Below, piece after piece: positions 51,158 through 61,377 of a stretch of DNA of 64,000 nucleotides; within the stretch, counting starts at the first letter, position 1; every line of letters starts with the position of its first letter. Where the stretch lies: positions 1,278,206 to 1,342,205 of the forward strand of contig NW_019091421.1 of NCBI RefSeq assembly GCF_001949145.1, read 5' to 3'. Made by a program: the position numbers and the translations under genes. Below the pieces are notes generated by a model, which saw only the letters and a program-made list of their open reading frames with translations, was not told the DNA's origin and did no database searches. The stretch is from Acanthaster planci (Eukaryota > Echinodermata > Asteroidea > Valvatida > Acanthasteridae).

Positions 51158-51402
51158 TCTCACAGTTTCCATCTTTAAAATAAGGTCGTTGAACATTATG
51201 TCACTTGACCCCTCATCGTCTCGACGGCTGTTCCATGTCAAGACATCTAAACTGCTGCCAAAGGTTTGGAAGAGCCCATTGGCACATGTAGTATCTTATC
51301 GTTCAGTCCGTGTATGTCTTAACATGGAACAGCCGTCGAGATGATGAGGGGTCAAATGATGTAATGTTCAATGACCTTATTTTAAAGATGGCGACTGTGA
51401 GA
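51158..51402. repeat. inverted repeat with 89-base arms, about 91% identical
   Basis: The arms 51158-51246 and 51314-51402 are inverted copies of equal length with 8 differences by my count and no gaps, separated by only 67 bases. Blocks include TTTGACCCCTCATCATCTCG against its partner, and GACGGCTGTTCCATGT. The young look (equal length, no indels) suggests a recent foldback element or inverted duplication. Confidence 0.85.
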
Positions 51403-52295
51403 GCAAATCCGTGAGATTGAATGGGTGAGGGCAAAAAGACTGGAAAATACCAGAACAACGTGAGTGAAATCATTCAATAAATGGCGCTAAAAAGTGGAGA
51501 GGCTAAGGATCATCTCTGTGTGGAAAAGAAATTGTGCCCATGATGATAAGTGGGTGCACCGAAAATTTCAGTACGCCGACATGAAATTGCGTATACGGAT
51601 GTGTGGCTAAGGATGGAGCGGGAGGGAGAGTCCGTGCCACACTACTGGGACTACCCAGGACCCACATTGGAATTCTTCCGCCATCATGTGAATTGTGTGT
51701 AAACCTAATTCAATTCAAGTGAGTGCTTCGTTTTCAAAAATGACTTCAATACTGTTCACAACACGTACCTTGACGCAGCAAGGATAACCCAGAGGTTGAA
51801 CAACCTCCACTCGACTAGGCAGCCATTGGATTTTTAGCATGTTCAGGGCCCGCACGCGGGTATTTCGCGCAGCAGGGTATTCTGCATGCAATTACTCCGT
51901 GGGAAGGAAAAAGGAGCAAACACTGAACCTTTTGCCTTACCATAATGCCTTTCTACCATTATACAAATCAATCATGCAGTATTTGCGATAACACTTATCG
52001 TGACATGACAGGACATGAACTTCGCGAACTACACTAAGCCTAGGCCTGCAGGGTTATGATGTAGGGCCTACACATGCAAACAGCATGACATGCCTAGGAC
52101 CTCACGACTGATGAATTTAACACCCAGCTCACACTGAAACAGTACCTCTAACCTCCCATTAAAGCGGTTTTCTCTAAAATTCAGTGCATTTGTTACACTT
52201 ATAAAACACACCTCAGTTTTCAGGCGTCTGCAGGCAGTAGTCCAGTCAAATTGAGCAGTAATGCAGACGAGACACACCACTTCCTAGACGGCCGC

Positions 52296-52938
52296 CATGA
52301 CAAATTCCCGGATGCTAATCAAGTCGATGACATCAACCATATGAATAATTGTTTACATTTGTAAACTGACCATGCTGACTCTCGCCTTTGCTGGTCTTGT
52401 AAAATATTAAATAGAATGAGAAATCTCTGACGGTACTAAAAATTATAAGGATGGAACCCAATAAATGGGACAAATACATAATTGTTTGCTATAATATCCA
52501 AATAAATAACCATGTTTACATAAAAACATGCAGTGAAAGAAATTTAAACATTTCTTTACATATCACATGCATAATTGTCCTTGTAAAGTGGTGAATGTTT
52601 CACTAAAAGGATTTCATTTTCAATGAATTTTGTCGTTCACTCTGTTGGTTGAAGTTTGTGAGGACTGTTTTTGTCTTTGCTGAACAAATAACAGAAGGAC
52701 TGGAAACTAGTCAATGTTTGTATCACATACTTTGCATAATTCTTATCTGTGTAATATGATTGGACAGTTTATACACGTACTCCAACCTCCGACACCCTAT
52801 GAACCAATGACGCACATGCGGATTGCGATAACGTCTGTCGTTTAAATCACCGTACACGAACGGCGTAAGACAGAGCTGCTGTGGGAATTGAAAGAAAATA
52901 AAACAATTCCCTCAAATTTCACGAGGTTGATCCGTAAA
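52296..52938 (+). promoter_or_regulatory. probable promoter region of UBE2S, possibly bidirectional
   Basis: The stretch before the UBE2S ATG holds a CCAAT box at 52804-52808 and, directly after it, CGCACATGCGGA, an imperfect NRF1-like site. CpG density is higher than in the gene-poor stretch. At about 52290-52300 an ATGGCGGCCG word on the minus strand resembles a YY1-type initiator and could mark a divergent promoter. No TATA box is evident. Start sites cannot be read from sequence alone. Confidence 0.4.
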
Positions 52939-52953
52939 ATGGCACTACCAGGA
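52939..52953 (+). CDS. UBE2S: UBE2S exon 1 (start codon and five residues)
   Basis: UBE2S is the ubiquitin-conjugating E2 that extends K11-linked ubiquitin chains on substrates of the anaphase-promoting complex, in mitosis, in nucleus and cytosol. The assembled four-exon protein is 213 residues (human 222) and aligns end to end: SNVENL near the start, the HPN motif at 89-91, catalytic cysteine 99 in NGEICVN (human Cys95), and a lysine-rich C-terminal tail ending ALKRL. This exon encodes MALPG and is followed by the donor GGA|GTAAGT in phase 0. I chose the ATG at 52939 because it is the first in frame, the splice sites join perfectly to exon 2, and the human protein starts at the same place give or take four residues. 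Promoter elements lie upstream, and the ATP5PD gene follows 3 kb downstream on the same strand. Confidence 0.85.
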
Positions 52954-53755
52954 GTAAGTTAAACTCATTACATTTGTCACGATGGGTTTTTCTTTAGCGT
53001 ATCTTTGGCGAAGAGCGAAAAATCGATCCGTTTTTTTTTCGAAAATTCAGTTGAAAATGTGACGATCTTGTTCTTGAACTGTTTTATGAATTTCTGTGTA
53101 TTATTGTGTTTATGTCGTGGGGAGCAGACTAAAAATGTGTTCTAAATACAAGTCCTGACAGCGACACCCTGGCCCTCTCTCCCTGTGCACAAACACGGTG
53201 TGAGGCTGGTCTGAACAATTCTGCTTTTAGTTTTTACCCCGTCCTTGCCCTGTCATACACTGACTCGTCACGTAGGAGCGGGGCGGACGTCGGACCCCAC
53301 AGTTCTGGGGGTAGGCCTAGTCATCATGGTCATCAGGTCATAGGCCTACCCATCATCATGTAGGATAAAATCTCTTTGAAATTTAACAATTAAAAGGAAA
53401 ACTACATAGCTTACATAGGCTAAGAAAGAGGAAGCCAACAGGTTCGCAGGCATGCTTGGGACATTTTTTTCTGGTGTTACTTTTAACGTTTCATGTTGTT
53501 AACACAGTTAATGCATATATTACTGCCGTTGTAAACATGTTAACTTTTTATTTAAAGATTCACATAGGCCTAGTCATGGGCATTCAGGAGCGAACTCATG
53601 CTTGTTAATGACAGACTATTCTAAAAGGAAACAATATTGTATTGTCATTCTTACTACAGTACTCCTTTGCTGGATTGTTTACAAATTTCTCTTTGTCTCT
53701 CAACAGTTTTCGTTATGTTTTGAAAATTTTTTATATTGTCTTTTTTTTTCCTCAG

Positions 53756-53903
53756 AGCTCCAATGTTGAAAACCTGTCCCCTCAGGTCCTGCGGCAAGTT
53801 GCAAAAGAGGTCGCTGACCTTTGCTCTAATCCTCCTGAGGGTGTTAAACTTCTTCCAAGTGAAGAAGACATTACCGATATCCAGGCTTCTATAGAAGGCC
53901 CTT
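53756..53903 (+). CDS. UBE2S: UBE2S exon 2
   Basis: Residues 6-54 plus the first base of codon 55. It encodes [19 protein letters not shown] and the start of the UBC fold, ending IEGP. The acceptor is a long T tract plus CTCAG and the donor is CCTT|GTGAGT. It corresponds to the N-terminal helix and first strands of the E2 fold. Confidence 0.93.
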
Positions 53904-55096
53904 GTGAGTGATAGTGGAGATATACTCTGTAGGCTAATACAAGTTTTCGTGTTGCTGGTATTCTGTCACATGTGGATTTTTTGTTAATTAGCTGGCAAAA
54001 TCTGATACCCAGTAATGCTCTATAGATGGGTAACACCTCTTCACTAATAAATTAATAATTATGCACGCATGCACAAATGGCCTGGGTAGCAAGAAGTGTG
54101 AGCGGGCCATTGTGAAAAGGTCTATTCTCCACTAACAGTGAGTGAATGCCTGGCCCATTGTTTACTGAGTTGGCATTTAGAACACAAGGTTGAGGGATTA
54201 AATCTTCATCGGGCTTGGTCTGCAAGTTGCAATTGTTTTTCCCTACATGTACCTAAAAAAATTACCAACTGTATTTTAATTTGAATTCCGAGTTAAATTA
54301 CTGGATATTCTTTTCATTATATACATGTATGGTTGTTGAGGATTCTCCACAGGGAAATATTGATCGAAATTGCACTACACATAGGTCAGAATTCCATCTT
54401 GTGAATAGGAGTTTACCTGTATAAGAACAATTTAAGCTTGAACTAGGTAAAGGGCTGTCGTGGTAAAGGGTTTAAGTCCCCAAAACACCCATCGCGCATA
54501 TATTCAATTGCTGTGCTGGCAAAAAACCCCAAATTGATTTGGTACAGGTTCTACTGGTTTATATGCATGCCGCACTCGGCATTGGCCGTGCTGAACATGC
54601 ATGACCAGTTCTTGTTGGAAGGTACATGTACATGGTCCTCACTTGTTTGAGGGGCGATCACATATAAAATACACCGAGAGGAGATATAATACCATGCAAC
54701 ATCGCTGAAATTGCAGAAATTCTGCATTGAGTTCCATTGCCCTTGATTTAAGGCTGGTTTATACAGTTCATGTACTCCAGGGGAATATGAAAGGAGTGAA
54801 TTTGACATCACAAAACAGTTGCAGTGAAAAATTGCTTAATTAGAAATGTGTTCAAGTTTGCGAATTTTTGCAGAATGAGTATTTGACCTGATGTCACAAT
54901 TTTGCATAAATGTGTGTTTGCTTACGCACCAAGTATGAACCTCAAGGTGGCAGTAAAATGGTGCTATCCAAGTCTGTCACAGGTCCCTTACAAGTCCAAT
55001 CATTTATAGTCAGGTTTGTTAAATTTTATTTCTGATGAAAAATCTTCTTTAAATGTTTTCCATGTGTCCTTTTTTTATTTTATTTTTTTTCCCAAG
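53904..55096 (+). other. UBE2S intron 2 with degraded tRNA-like sequences
   Basis: This intron of about 1.2 kb has no coding content. Stretches near 54110-54240 (ending in a GGTTGAGGGATTAAATC word) and 54440-54485 (GGGTTTAAGTCCCC, close to a Pol III B box) look like decayed tRNA-derived SINEs. A fragment near 54966-55000 resembles the CAGTGTT hAT-like MITE family. A 12-of-14 CTCF-like word is at 54940-54953. Confidence 0.4.
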
Positions 55097-55287
55097 CGGG
55101 CACACCGTATGCAGGCGGGATATTCAGAGTGAAACTCGTCCTGGGCAAGGACTTTCCCAGGGTGCCCCCAAAGGGCTACTTCCTGACCAAAGTGTTTCAC
55201 CCGAATGTGGCCAGCAATGGGGAGATATGTGTGAACACGCTGAAAAGAGACTGGAAGGCGGACATGGGCATCAAACACCTACTTCTA
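55097..55287 (+). CDS. UBE2S: UBE2S exon 3, carrying the catalytic cysteine
   Basis: Residues 55-118. It encodes [34 protein letters not shown], and NGEICVN with the thioester-forming cysteine (residue 99), then [19 protein letters not shown] and the cysteine have the usual E2 spacing. The acceptor is CCCAAG after a T tract and the donor CTA|GTGAGT. Nothing in it departs from an active E2. Confidence 0.96.
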
Positions 55288-55499
55288 GTGAGTTGGTATT
55301 TGTTGGATTTTAAATGTTGCTCTTGGGTATACGGTGAAATTATTTCCGGCCTTGTAGACTGCAAGTCTTAAGAAACCAGTTACCTTGAGAAAGAGACATT
55401 AGGAAGAATTTGCAGTTTTTAAGTGGAAGGAAAACCCCAGAAAAATGTCCTGGATTCAATTACAGAGTTGAGTAGGGACTATTAAACCCAATCCATGTG

Positions 55500-55595
55500 T
55501 CACCTAAGGGGGATTCAAACTTGGGCTGCAGAGTTGAAAGGCTGGGAAAGAACCACTACACAAACCTGGTTCCCTGGGTGATCAACTCACCATTG
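55500..55595 (-). mobile_element. degenerate tRNA-derived SINE fragment
   Basis: On the minus strand GTGTAGTGGTTCTTTCC resembles a Pol III A box, and, at tRNA-like spacing, AGTTTGAATCCCCC resembles a B box. Between them is an anticodon-arm-like segment. It lies in UBE2S intron 3. The sequence is too decayed to name a tRNA source. Confidence 0.35.
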
Positions 55596-55828
55596 TCCAC
55601 CCAGCCTTTTATCACTTGAATTTGGGAAGTACCGGTACATGTACTAGTAAGTTGTGTTGTGTTTCTGGGCTATTTATCTGTTTGTCATTGGAAGGAAGTA
55701 CGCTGTTTTTTACATTCGTAAATGAAGAACCAATAAAAACTTCACCCCTCTTGTGCTTGTAGCAGGCATTTGATAAGAAGCTTTTCTGGTTCCAAGGATG
55801 GATTTGCGCCTGGGAGATGAAAAATATA

Positions 55829-55940
55829 TAATTTTGGATTTTTGCCCTGTCCGATGTGTATTTTTAACACTGTATTCGGGAGCATACACTGAGCATACAG
55901 TGTTAAAATATACGTCGGGCAGGGCAAAAATCCAAAATTA
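55829..55940. repeat. palindrome made of two inverted SINE 3' tails
   Basis: Arms 55829-55875 and 55895-55940 are inverted copies of about 46 bases with a 19-base loop. Both contain ATTTTGGATTTTTGCCC-type and AACACTGTA-type blocks. Each arm matches the 3' tail of the SINE copies at 56001-56196 and 61378-61580 (TACAGTGTTAAAATAC, AGGGCAAAAATC), so this is two truncated tails in tail-out orientation inside UBE2S intron 3. Confidence 0.75.
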
Positions 55941-56000
55941 ATTTACGTCTCCCCAGCACAAATCCATCCTTGAAATATATGTTCACGGTACTCGCTGCTA

Positions 56001-56196
56001 CATCTGATTCGAGCCAGCCAGCCAACGCCAGTGGGCTCGGTGGTCGAGTGGTTAAGTCGTCTGCACTAGTAAGCAGGAGGTCGTGGGTTCGAGTCCCACC
56101 CGAGTACTCTTGTAATTTTTTCACAAGCCTTCGGGGGCATACACTGAGCGTACAGTGTTAAAATACATGTCGGACAGGGCAAAAATCTTAAATTAA
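56001..56196 (+). mobile_element. tRNA-derived SINE, copy A
   Basis: It starts with a CATCTGATTCGAGCCAGCC leader, then a tRNA-like body with A box TGGTCGAGTGG (56041-56051) and a perfect B box GGTTCGAGTCC (56086-56096). A family-specific tail follows with TTTTTTCACAAGCCTTCGG and ACAGTGTTAAAATACATGTC, ending AAATTAA. Copy B at 61378-61580 matches over the whole length on the other strand. The body resembles Ser/Leu-type tRNA, but the acceptor ends do not pair well, so it is not a working tRNA gene. It sits in UBE2S intron 3, sense to the gene. Confidence 0.8.
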
Positions 56197-56275
56197 GCTT
56201 TCTGGCTTTAAGGCATTCCATTCAGTAGTGAGTTACAGTCTGAATCATTCGTCATGTGGATTTTCTCTCCGACAG

Positions 56276-56563
56276 ACAATCAAATGTTTGCTCATCTACC
56301 CCAACCCGGAATCGGCACTTAACGAGGAAGCTGGCAGGTTATTATTAGAACAGTACGACGACTACTTCATGAGGGCAAAGATGATGACGGACATCCACGC
56401 ACAGTCGGCGCGAGGAGCCAAGGAATCCAGGGAAATCGACGAGAACTGTCCATCCACATCAGGCTCAAACACGAGCGGCCCCCACGCCAAGAAGCACGCC
56501 AGCGACAAGAAAGTGTTGGACAAAAAGAAACGAGACAAGAAGAGGGCCTTGAAGAGATTATGA
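56276..56563 (+). CDS. UBE2S: UBE2S exon 4 (terminal)
   Basis: Residues 119-213 and the TGA stop. It starts [20 protein letters not shown], the most conserved block of the E2 C-terminal half, then runs into an unstructured Ser/Thr-rich linker and a basic tail ([22 protein letters not shown]). In human UBE2S the tail ends RALRRL and docks on the APC/C; here one arginine is a lysine, a conservative change. The acceptor is TTCTCTCCGACAG. The exon is followed by an AATAAA at 56955. Confidence 0.96.
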   Translation, partial: TIKCLLIYPNPESALNEEAGRLLLEQYDDYFMRAKMMTDIHAQSARGAKESREIDENCPSTSGSNTSGPHAKKHASDKKVLDKKKRDKKRALKRL

Positions 56564-59508
56564 GGAAGTGTTCTGGCTCTGGTGCCGTGAGAAAATTGAT
56601 AAATGACTATTTGATAAATGAACAGCTCTGCCTCAAATTTTTGACAAAAAAGACCTTTTAAGTCTTTTTTCTTTCTTTTTTTTCTGGCAGAAAATCTTTG
56701 TAAACAGCTTTGCCTGAAATTGTTGACAATTCCTTTTCTTGTTGGTGGGATGTCTGGTTTCTCTAATGGACTTGAAGACGTAGAGTTTTAGGTGTTTGAC
56801 ATCTGTTTCTTCAAAATCTGTTGTGAAAGACAGGACTAGAGTTGTTGATACAGCTAGCCTGCAGCTAGTGTGCTGGTGACGGTCGTTCAGTGTGGAGGAT
56901 TTCTTGCCTTTGAAATATAATCCTAATAGAAGGGTGTTTTTTTACCAGACTGGAAATAAAGTTCCTTTCCGTCTTTGTTTTAGTAAACATCTGGTCAGGC
57001 TAGCCAGAATTTCTGCCTTTCACTGAACAACCGACAATTTGACACTTTAGCATCAGTGGAATTGAGTAACGGGGAGTAACATGTTTCTGTCTAGCATGTA
57101 TTTTCACAATGCTGCAAACACTACACAGTGTATTTTCTGAATCCTGCTGCATCAAGTGGAGCTGAGAAGCAGGGCCAGGCACTGATTTGATTGCCAACTT
57201 GATTTAAGTTTGGTATCCACACGAATGCTTGCATGAGTTTTTTGCTCACATTTTACAAACTCCACTTCCACTTTATGTCATCCCAGGCAATGAACCACAT
57301 AACTTTAGCACAGGCGAAACATTTGGCTACCTGGCAAAACAGTCACATACATAAGTCATGTATTACCTCCAACTGATTGTCTGTCAAATATGCAAATGCT
57401 GGTAGCAGCTCTCTGATGAGTATATCCTCCACTTTTAATCTAAACCCCAAAACACATGGCCAAATCATTCTCTTGTTATCTTTGGATGTGAAGTGTGACT
57501 TCAGAATACTGTTGTGTTCTCCTGATCATTCTTTCGCGGTGAGCCATTTGAGATTGGTGTGACTTTATCACTTGAATATTTATTTGAACAATGGATGCAT
57601 TAACTGTTTACTATTTTTTTCATTATTTTACTAGTGTGTTCATGGAATTTTTCCCCCAGGTATTTGTTTTCAAATTTTTATATTTTGAACCACAAAGGAT
57701 TAGGCGTAAGCTTTTGTCGTTTATTTGTGTATTTTTGGGGGATAAGTTGTCCTTTTGGTTTTTATAATAACTCGACCGTTAAGATTTTCCTGTCAGCTCT
57801 TTGTATGAGAATTGCCATTGTACATTTTGTATATCAAAATGTTGAAATTATGCCAGATGTGTAAAAAAAAAAAACAAAACCTTCTACCTGTGGAAATTGC
57901 TAAGCAGATTTGTAAATGCAATATTTGTAACTTTGTAAGATATGGTAAAAAGAACTGAGAGCTGAAGTATTTCGAGATGGACTGTATTTTTCCTGAAATG
58001 TTTCCAGTTTACCATACATGTACAAGGATTAATCATACATGTACATATATGACCAGTGGGTGTACGTTGGCATAGCAACAAACTATGGCAGCCACTCACA
58101 TGTACTGGTCGTTCAGTGCAAATGGATGAACTGCCTGCTTTGTGAGAATTTCATGTCATAAGAGATATTCCCCCAAACTTTGAAAATACTGTCAAGCTTC
58201 TGTCCTTGGGACGTTGCAAATTGCTATTTATACAAGTAGGGGCCTTGTATTATTGAGAATGGACAACAAAAAATACAGCAATGAGACCTGCTCTTTTCCT
58301 TGTTGTGGACAATTATAGAAGGGGGATGTTGTATTAGCAGTGCCCTAACTGATGGGGGTTGACTGTGGCCCTGTTTGAGGCACACTACAGCATCATTGCA
58401 GTGAGGACGGGTCACCAAAGAGGGTGTTTGTTTCTTCTGTGTTTTGGGGGCTGTGGTGGTGGTGAGGAGGCATCAGAATCTCTGCATTGTCTGAGTCTTT
58501 GTCTCTGACATCAGAGCTACTTGTTGGCTTTGTCAGTTTGCCAGTGTTGAAGTCAGCCCATTCACAGGTAACTTAACTGGCTTAAAACCAGATGACTTGT
58601 GGTAGTCTCGGCTACAACGAAAACATACATCATTTTATGCTGGTGGCATTCAGTTGGATTCTCCTTTCATATAAACCTAATGTTTTTGCCTGAGCTAAAA
58701 CTCTCAAGTTGTAGTCCTAAGTCAAAGATCTGAAAATTGGGCTAAACGGCGGGCGGAAGCGAAGCCATATTTTAACACCTCTCACTGCATAGTTACCAGT
58801 GTGGTATCTTGTCAGCAGGCTTCAATGCAAGAATGCACTTAGTCTTGGTTTCAAGACCTTCCTGTTTATTCCGCGACATGAACTCTCACCAGACGAACTG
58901 CTATCCTTTAGTGGCCGGTATGCCTGAAAAGGTGCTGTCACAGTGAATCGTATTATACACCACACTCTGCACGCATATTGGATAACAGCACTGCAGAAGG
59001 CATCTTGGACCCAAGACTAGAATCCACTGTGCTAGTTGGAGTGAGAAGTTGAAATATTGTATGAGGTAAAAATCTCTGCAAACGTCGAGTAATGTCGTAC
59101 CGTTTTGATTCCTAAATCTACCCATGCAGTTCCAAATGGCACAACTTTCATAAAAAGTTTGAAAATTATTTTAGGGGAGGGGGGCTTTTCTCTCAGTTTC
59201 TTTGCTAACTTAAGCCAGGAGGGGGAAAGACAAGCTGAAGGCTACATTGCAAACGAATTCACTATACACGTGTAGTGTATAATTGTAATTTGTTTGACTC
59301 TGCAAAAATCCCTAATTCCTGATTATCTGCTGAAAGTAATGCTCAGTAATGACAATGCATGCGATGGCATTAGAGAATGGTCCAAAATATAAAACGAATG
59401 CCAAAATGAGAGCCCAAACGACACGCCCACTAAGTTGCACGACCACAGACGTGATGTATGCATATAAATATGTATTTATATTATGTCAAGTGTACAGTCT
59501 TGGCAACA
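56564..59508. other. UBE2S 3' UTR and UBE2S-ATP5PD spacer
   Basis: This includes the UBE2S 3' untranslated region up to about 56980, then about 2.5 kb of AT-rich spacer. I see no coding exon, and the open frames in it are short and isolated. ACATGTAC words are sparser than in the 8-52 kb stretch. Confidence 0.5.
56955..56960 (+). terminator. UBE2S poly(A) signal AATAAA
   Basis: A canonical AATAAA about 390 bases after the stop codon, followed by a GT/T-rich stretch (CTTTCCGTCTTTGTTTTAG) of the kind that binds cleavage factors. It is the first canonical signal after the stop. Confidence 0.6.
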
Positions 59509-59522
59509 GCGCCACCTAGCGG
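59509..59522 (-). promoter_or_regulatory. CTCF-like motif upstream of ATP5PD
   Basis: On the minus strand it reads CCGCTAGGTGGCGC, 13 of 14 positions of the CTCF core and an exact match in the AGGTGGCGC part. It lies about 86 bases before the ATP5PD start codon, in the likely promoter. Promoter-proximal position raises its plausibility over the motifs in the gene-poor stretch. Confidence 0.45.
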
Positions 59523-59540
59523 TGAAAGGTCATCGTATAC

Positions 59541-59549
59541 GCCATCTTG
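59541..59549 (-). promoter_or_regulatory. YY1-like site in the ATP5PD promoter
   Basis: CAAGATGGC on the minus strand matches the YY1 core (AAGATGGCGGC) and is about 58 bases before the start codon. YY1 sites near the start site are common in TATA-less promoters of animal housekeeping and mitochondrial genes. No TATA box is evident. Confidence 0.5.
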
Positions 59550-59607
59550 TTCGCCGGCCGGGTAATTTTTTGGTTGGAGACGTTGAGATTGTTCGGGAAA
59601 TCTCGAA

Positions 59608-59729
59608 ATGGCAGCACGGAGAGTGGGCCAGAGGGCCATTGATTGGGTTGCCTTTGCGGAGAGGGTACCTCCGAATCAGAAATCACAGTTCAATGCTCTG
59701 AAATCAAAAGCTGATGGATTGTCATCAAG
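59608..59729 (+). CDS. ATP5PD: ATP5PD exon 1 (ATP synthase peripheral stalk subunit d)
   Basis: Subunit d (formerly ATP5H) belongs to the peripheral stalk of the mitochondrial F1Fo ATP synthase, which holds the F1 head against the rotating rotor. Exon 1 encodes MAARRVGQRAIDWVAFAERV and PPNQKSQFNALKSKADGL, aligned with human MAGRKLALKTIDWVAFAE. The family has no cleaved presequence, and the basic N-terminus here agrees. The ATG at 59608 is the start because residues align from the first methionine. The exon ends in phase 2 at TCAAG|GTAAAA. The window contains exons 1-4, about 118 of an expected 160 or so residues; the C-terminal part is beyond the end. A YY1-like and a CTCF-like site lie within 100 bases upstream. 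Confidence 0.93.
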
Positions 59730-61377
59730 GTAAAACTAAAAAAAGCGCACACGGCACCCTACCATCTGACCGTAATCTTATTCTTAGCATGCCTAACTAT
59801 ACGTTGTCTTCATTTCATTACGACTGACGTCCAGGTTCTAATATTTCTGTACAAAACGACCGCAAATTTTGTTCTAATTCGTTCTTCGTTTACCTTGTTG
59901 AAGAAACCAATTTTTCACGTTTACAAGTTCTCCCTGACCTTAGGCTTATCTATCCATCAGGGGGGTTTAGGAATTTCAGAAGGAACCATGGACTGCAAAA
60001 TCGAGGAAAATAAGTGAAACTCACTGAGAGACAACGTTACTTTTGTAGACATTATTCATCCGTTCTCGAGTTGTAAAGTGCAGGCACGTACAGGAATCCG
60101 AGCTGTGTGCGCGATTTCCAGTGAAGGTCTGTTGAACGCCTGCTACACGGAGGCTGTGGTTGGTTACCCCTAAAATGTTCATATTGTGTTCTGCTTTATA
60201 TTTCAGTTTATGTACATAACTATGTGACACAACCTGCTATTTTATAAGAATAACCTCGGTTAGTGTAGAAGACTTTGTATATGCAGGGTTCTTGTACGGG
60301 AATAAGTTCATCAATGATCTCTCTTTGAAGTTTTTAACATTTTTAATTTGTAGAGTTTTATTGGTTAAAGATGTATAAAAACACAATATTGTAGAGATCG
60401 GATTTGTACACGTCATGAATTTTAGTTTTTCCGTACTGGCCGTAGTAGACTCAGCTTGCATGCAGGTAACTAAGCCAACTGTCACCAACGCATGCCACAG
60501 CCTCGGCCCCAGCCCAATGTTGTGTGTACTCAGCATGGAGATCAATGGTGCTCGGGGCTGAGAACCACGTTGTGCTTCTTTTATGTGTTTTCGAAATGAG
60601 TGGATTCGGTTAGACTTCAGTTTCGCTGGTTCTAGTCAGAACATGTAGTTTTGATGTGCGTGTACGGAGCTCGGAATCTCGTACGTCGAACAGTTGCGTG
60701 CACACTGTATGAAAGAACGGCTGAAAACAGTCCACAACAATGGCAAGAATTAACTTAATGTCCGACTTTATTTTCCCGATTTTTGGCTTTGGTGGTGATG
60801 TGTTGAATTTCTCAACCCACCAGACGTGGAGATAAGGACGCACAGGGATTACAGACGTGAAATTGGCTCCTTGGAAAAGGAAGAAGTGATGAAAATTTTA
60901 GTTACAAAATGTTTCGCCCATAGTATAGTCAGGGAGTCCACCTGGGCTAGCGTAACTATAGCCTTAGCCAGTTAGCCCCACACACGTTGGGCTGTTGATG
61001 GGTCTCTTTTGAAATCTGTCTCTATTCTGTCGGCATCACAGCCCTACTTCAAGGCATGACTTTAATGCATGAAATCCAACTAGCAGGATTGTCACAAACT
61101 TTGAATCCTAGGCTTAATATCTTCTGAAATGAGAATAACTCGACAATTTTACTTACACTCACTGACATATTCCTCGGGTGCCTTGACTTCCGATGCACGA
61201 AGCATTGCCTTCGTTAACAGGCATTATTTTCAAAATGGCGACACCCACAGTCAGCATATCAACACCACTGGCCACGTTTTCATAAAATGTATGGTTTTGG
61301 AAAGCTTTCAGGTGCTTGTATGAAAGTTCAAACTCTGACTTAGTAGTAGTGACTTGGAGTTCTCTAAGTAATGCAAC

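Larger units (their letters stand above)
38533..52295. other. long non-coding stretch, third part
   Basis: No exon I would defend. It contains MITEs at 38904-39221, 39502-39677, 40396-40573, 43916-44073, 46793-47042 and 48268-48476, inverted repeats at 49920-50135 and 51158-51402, an E-box cluster at 47874-47953, a run of ACATGTAC units at 44095-44125, and a short coding-like but stop-interrupted stretch at about 51481-51715. Confidence 0.5.

Noticed and set aside
56033-56107. Functional tRNA gene (Ser/Leu type)
   Set aside because: A and B boxes are good, but the acceptor ends do not pair over seven bases and the anticodon loop has eight bases. A full-length relative with leader and tail occurs at 61378-61580, so it is a SINE.
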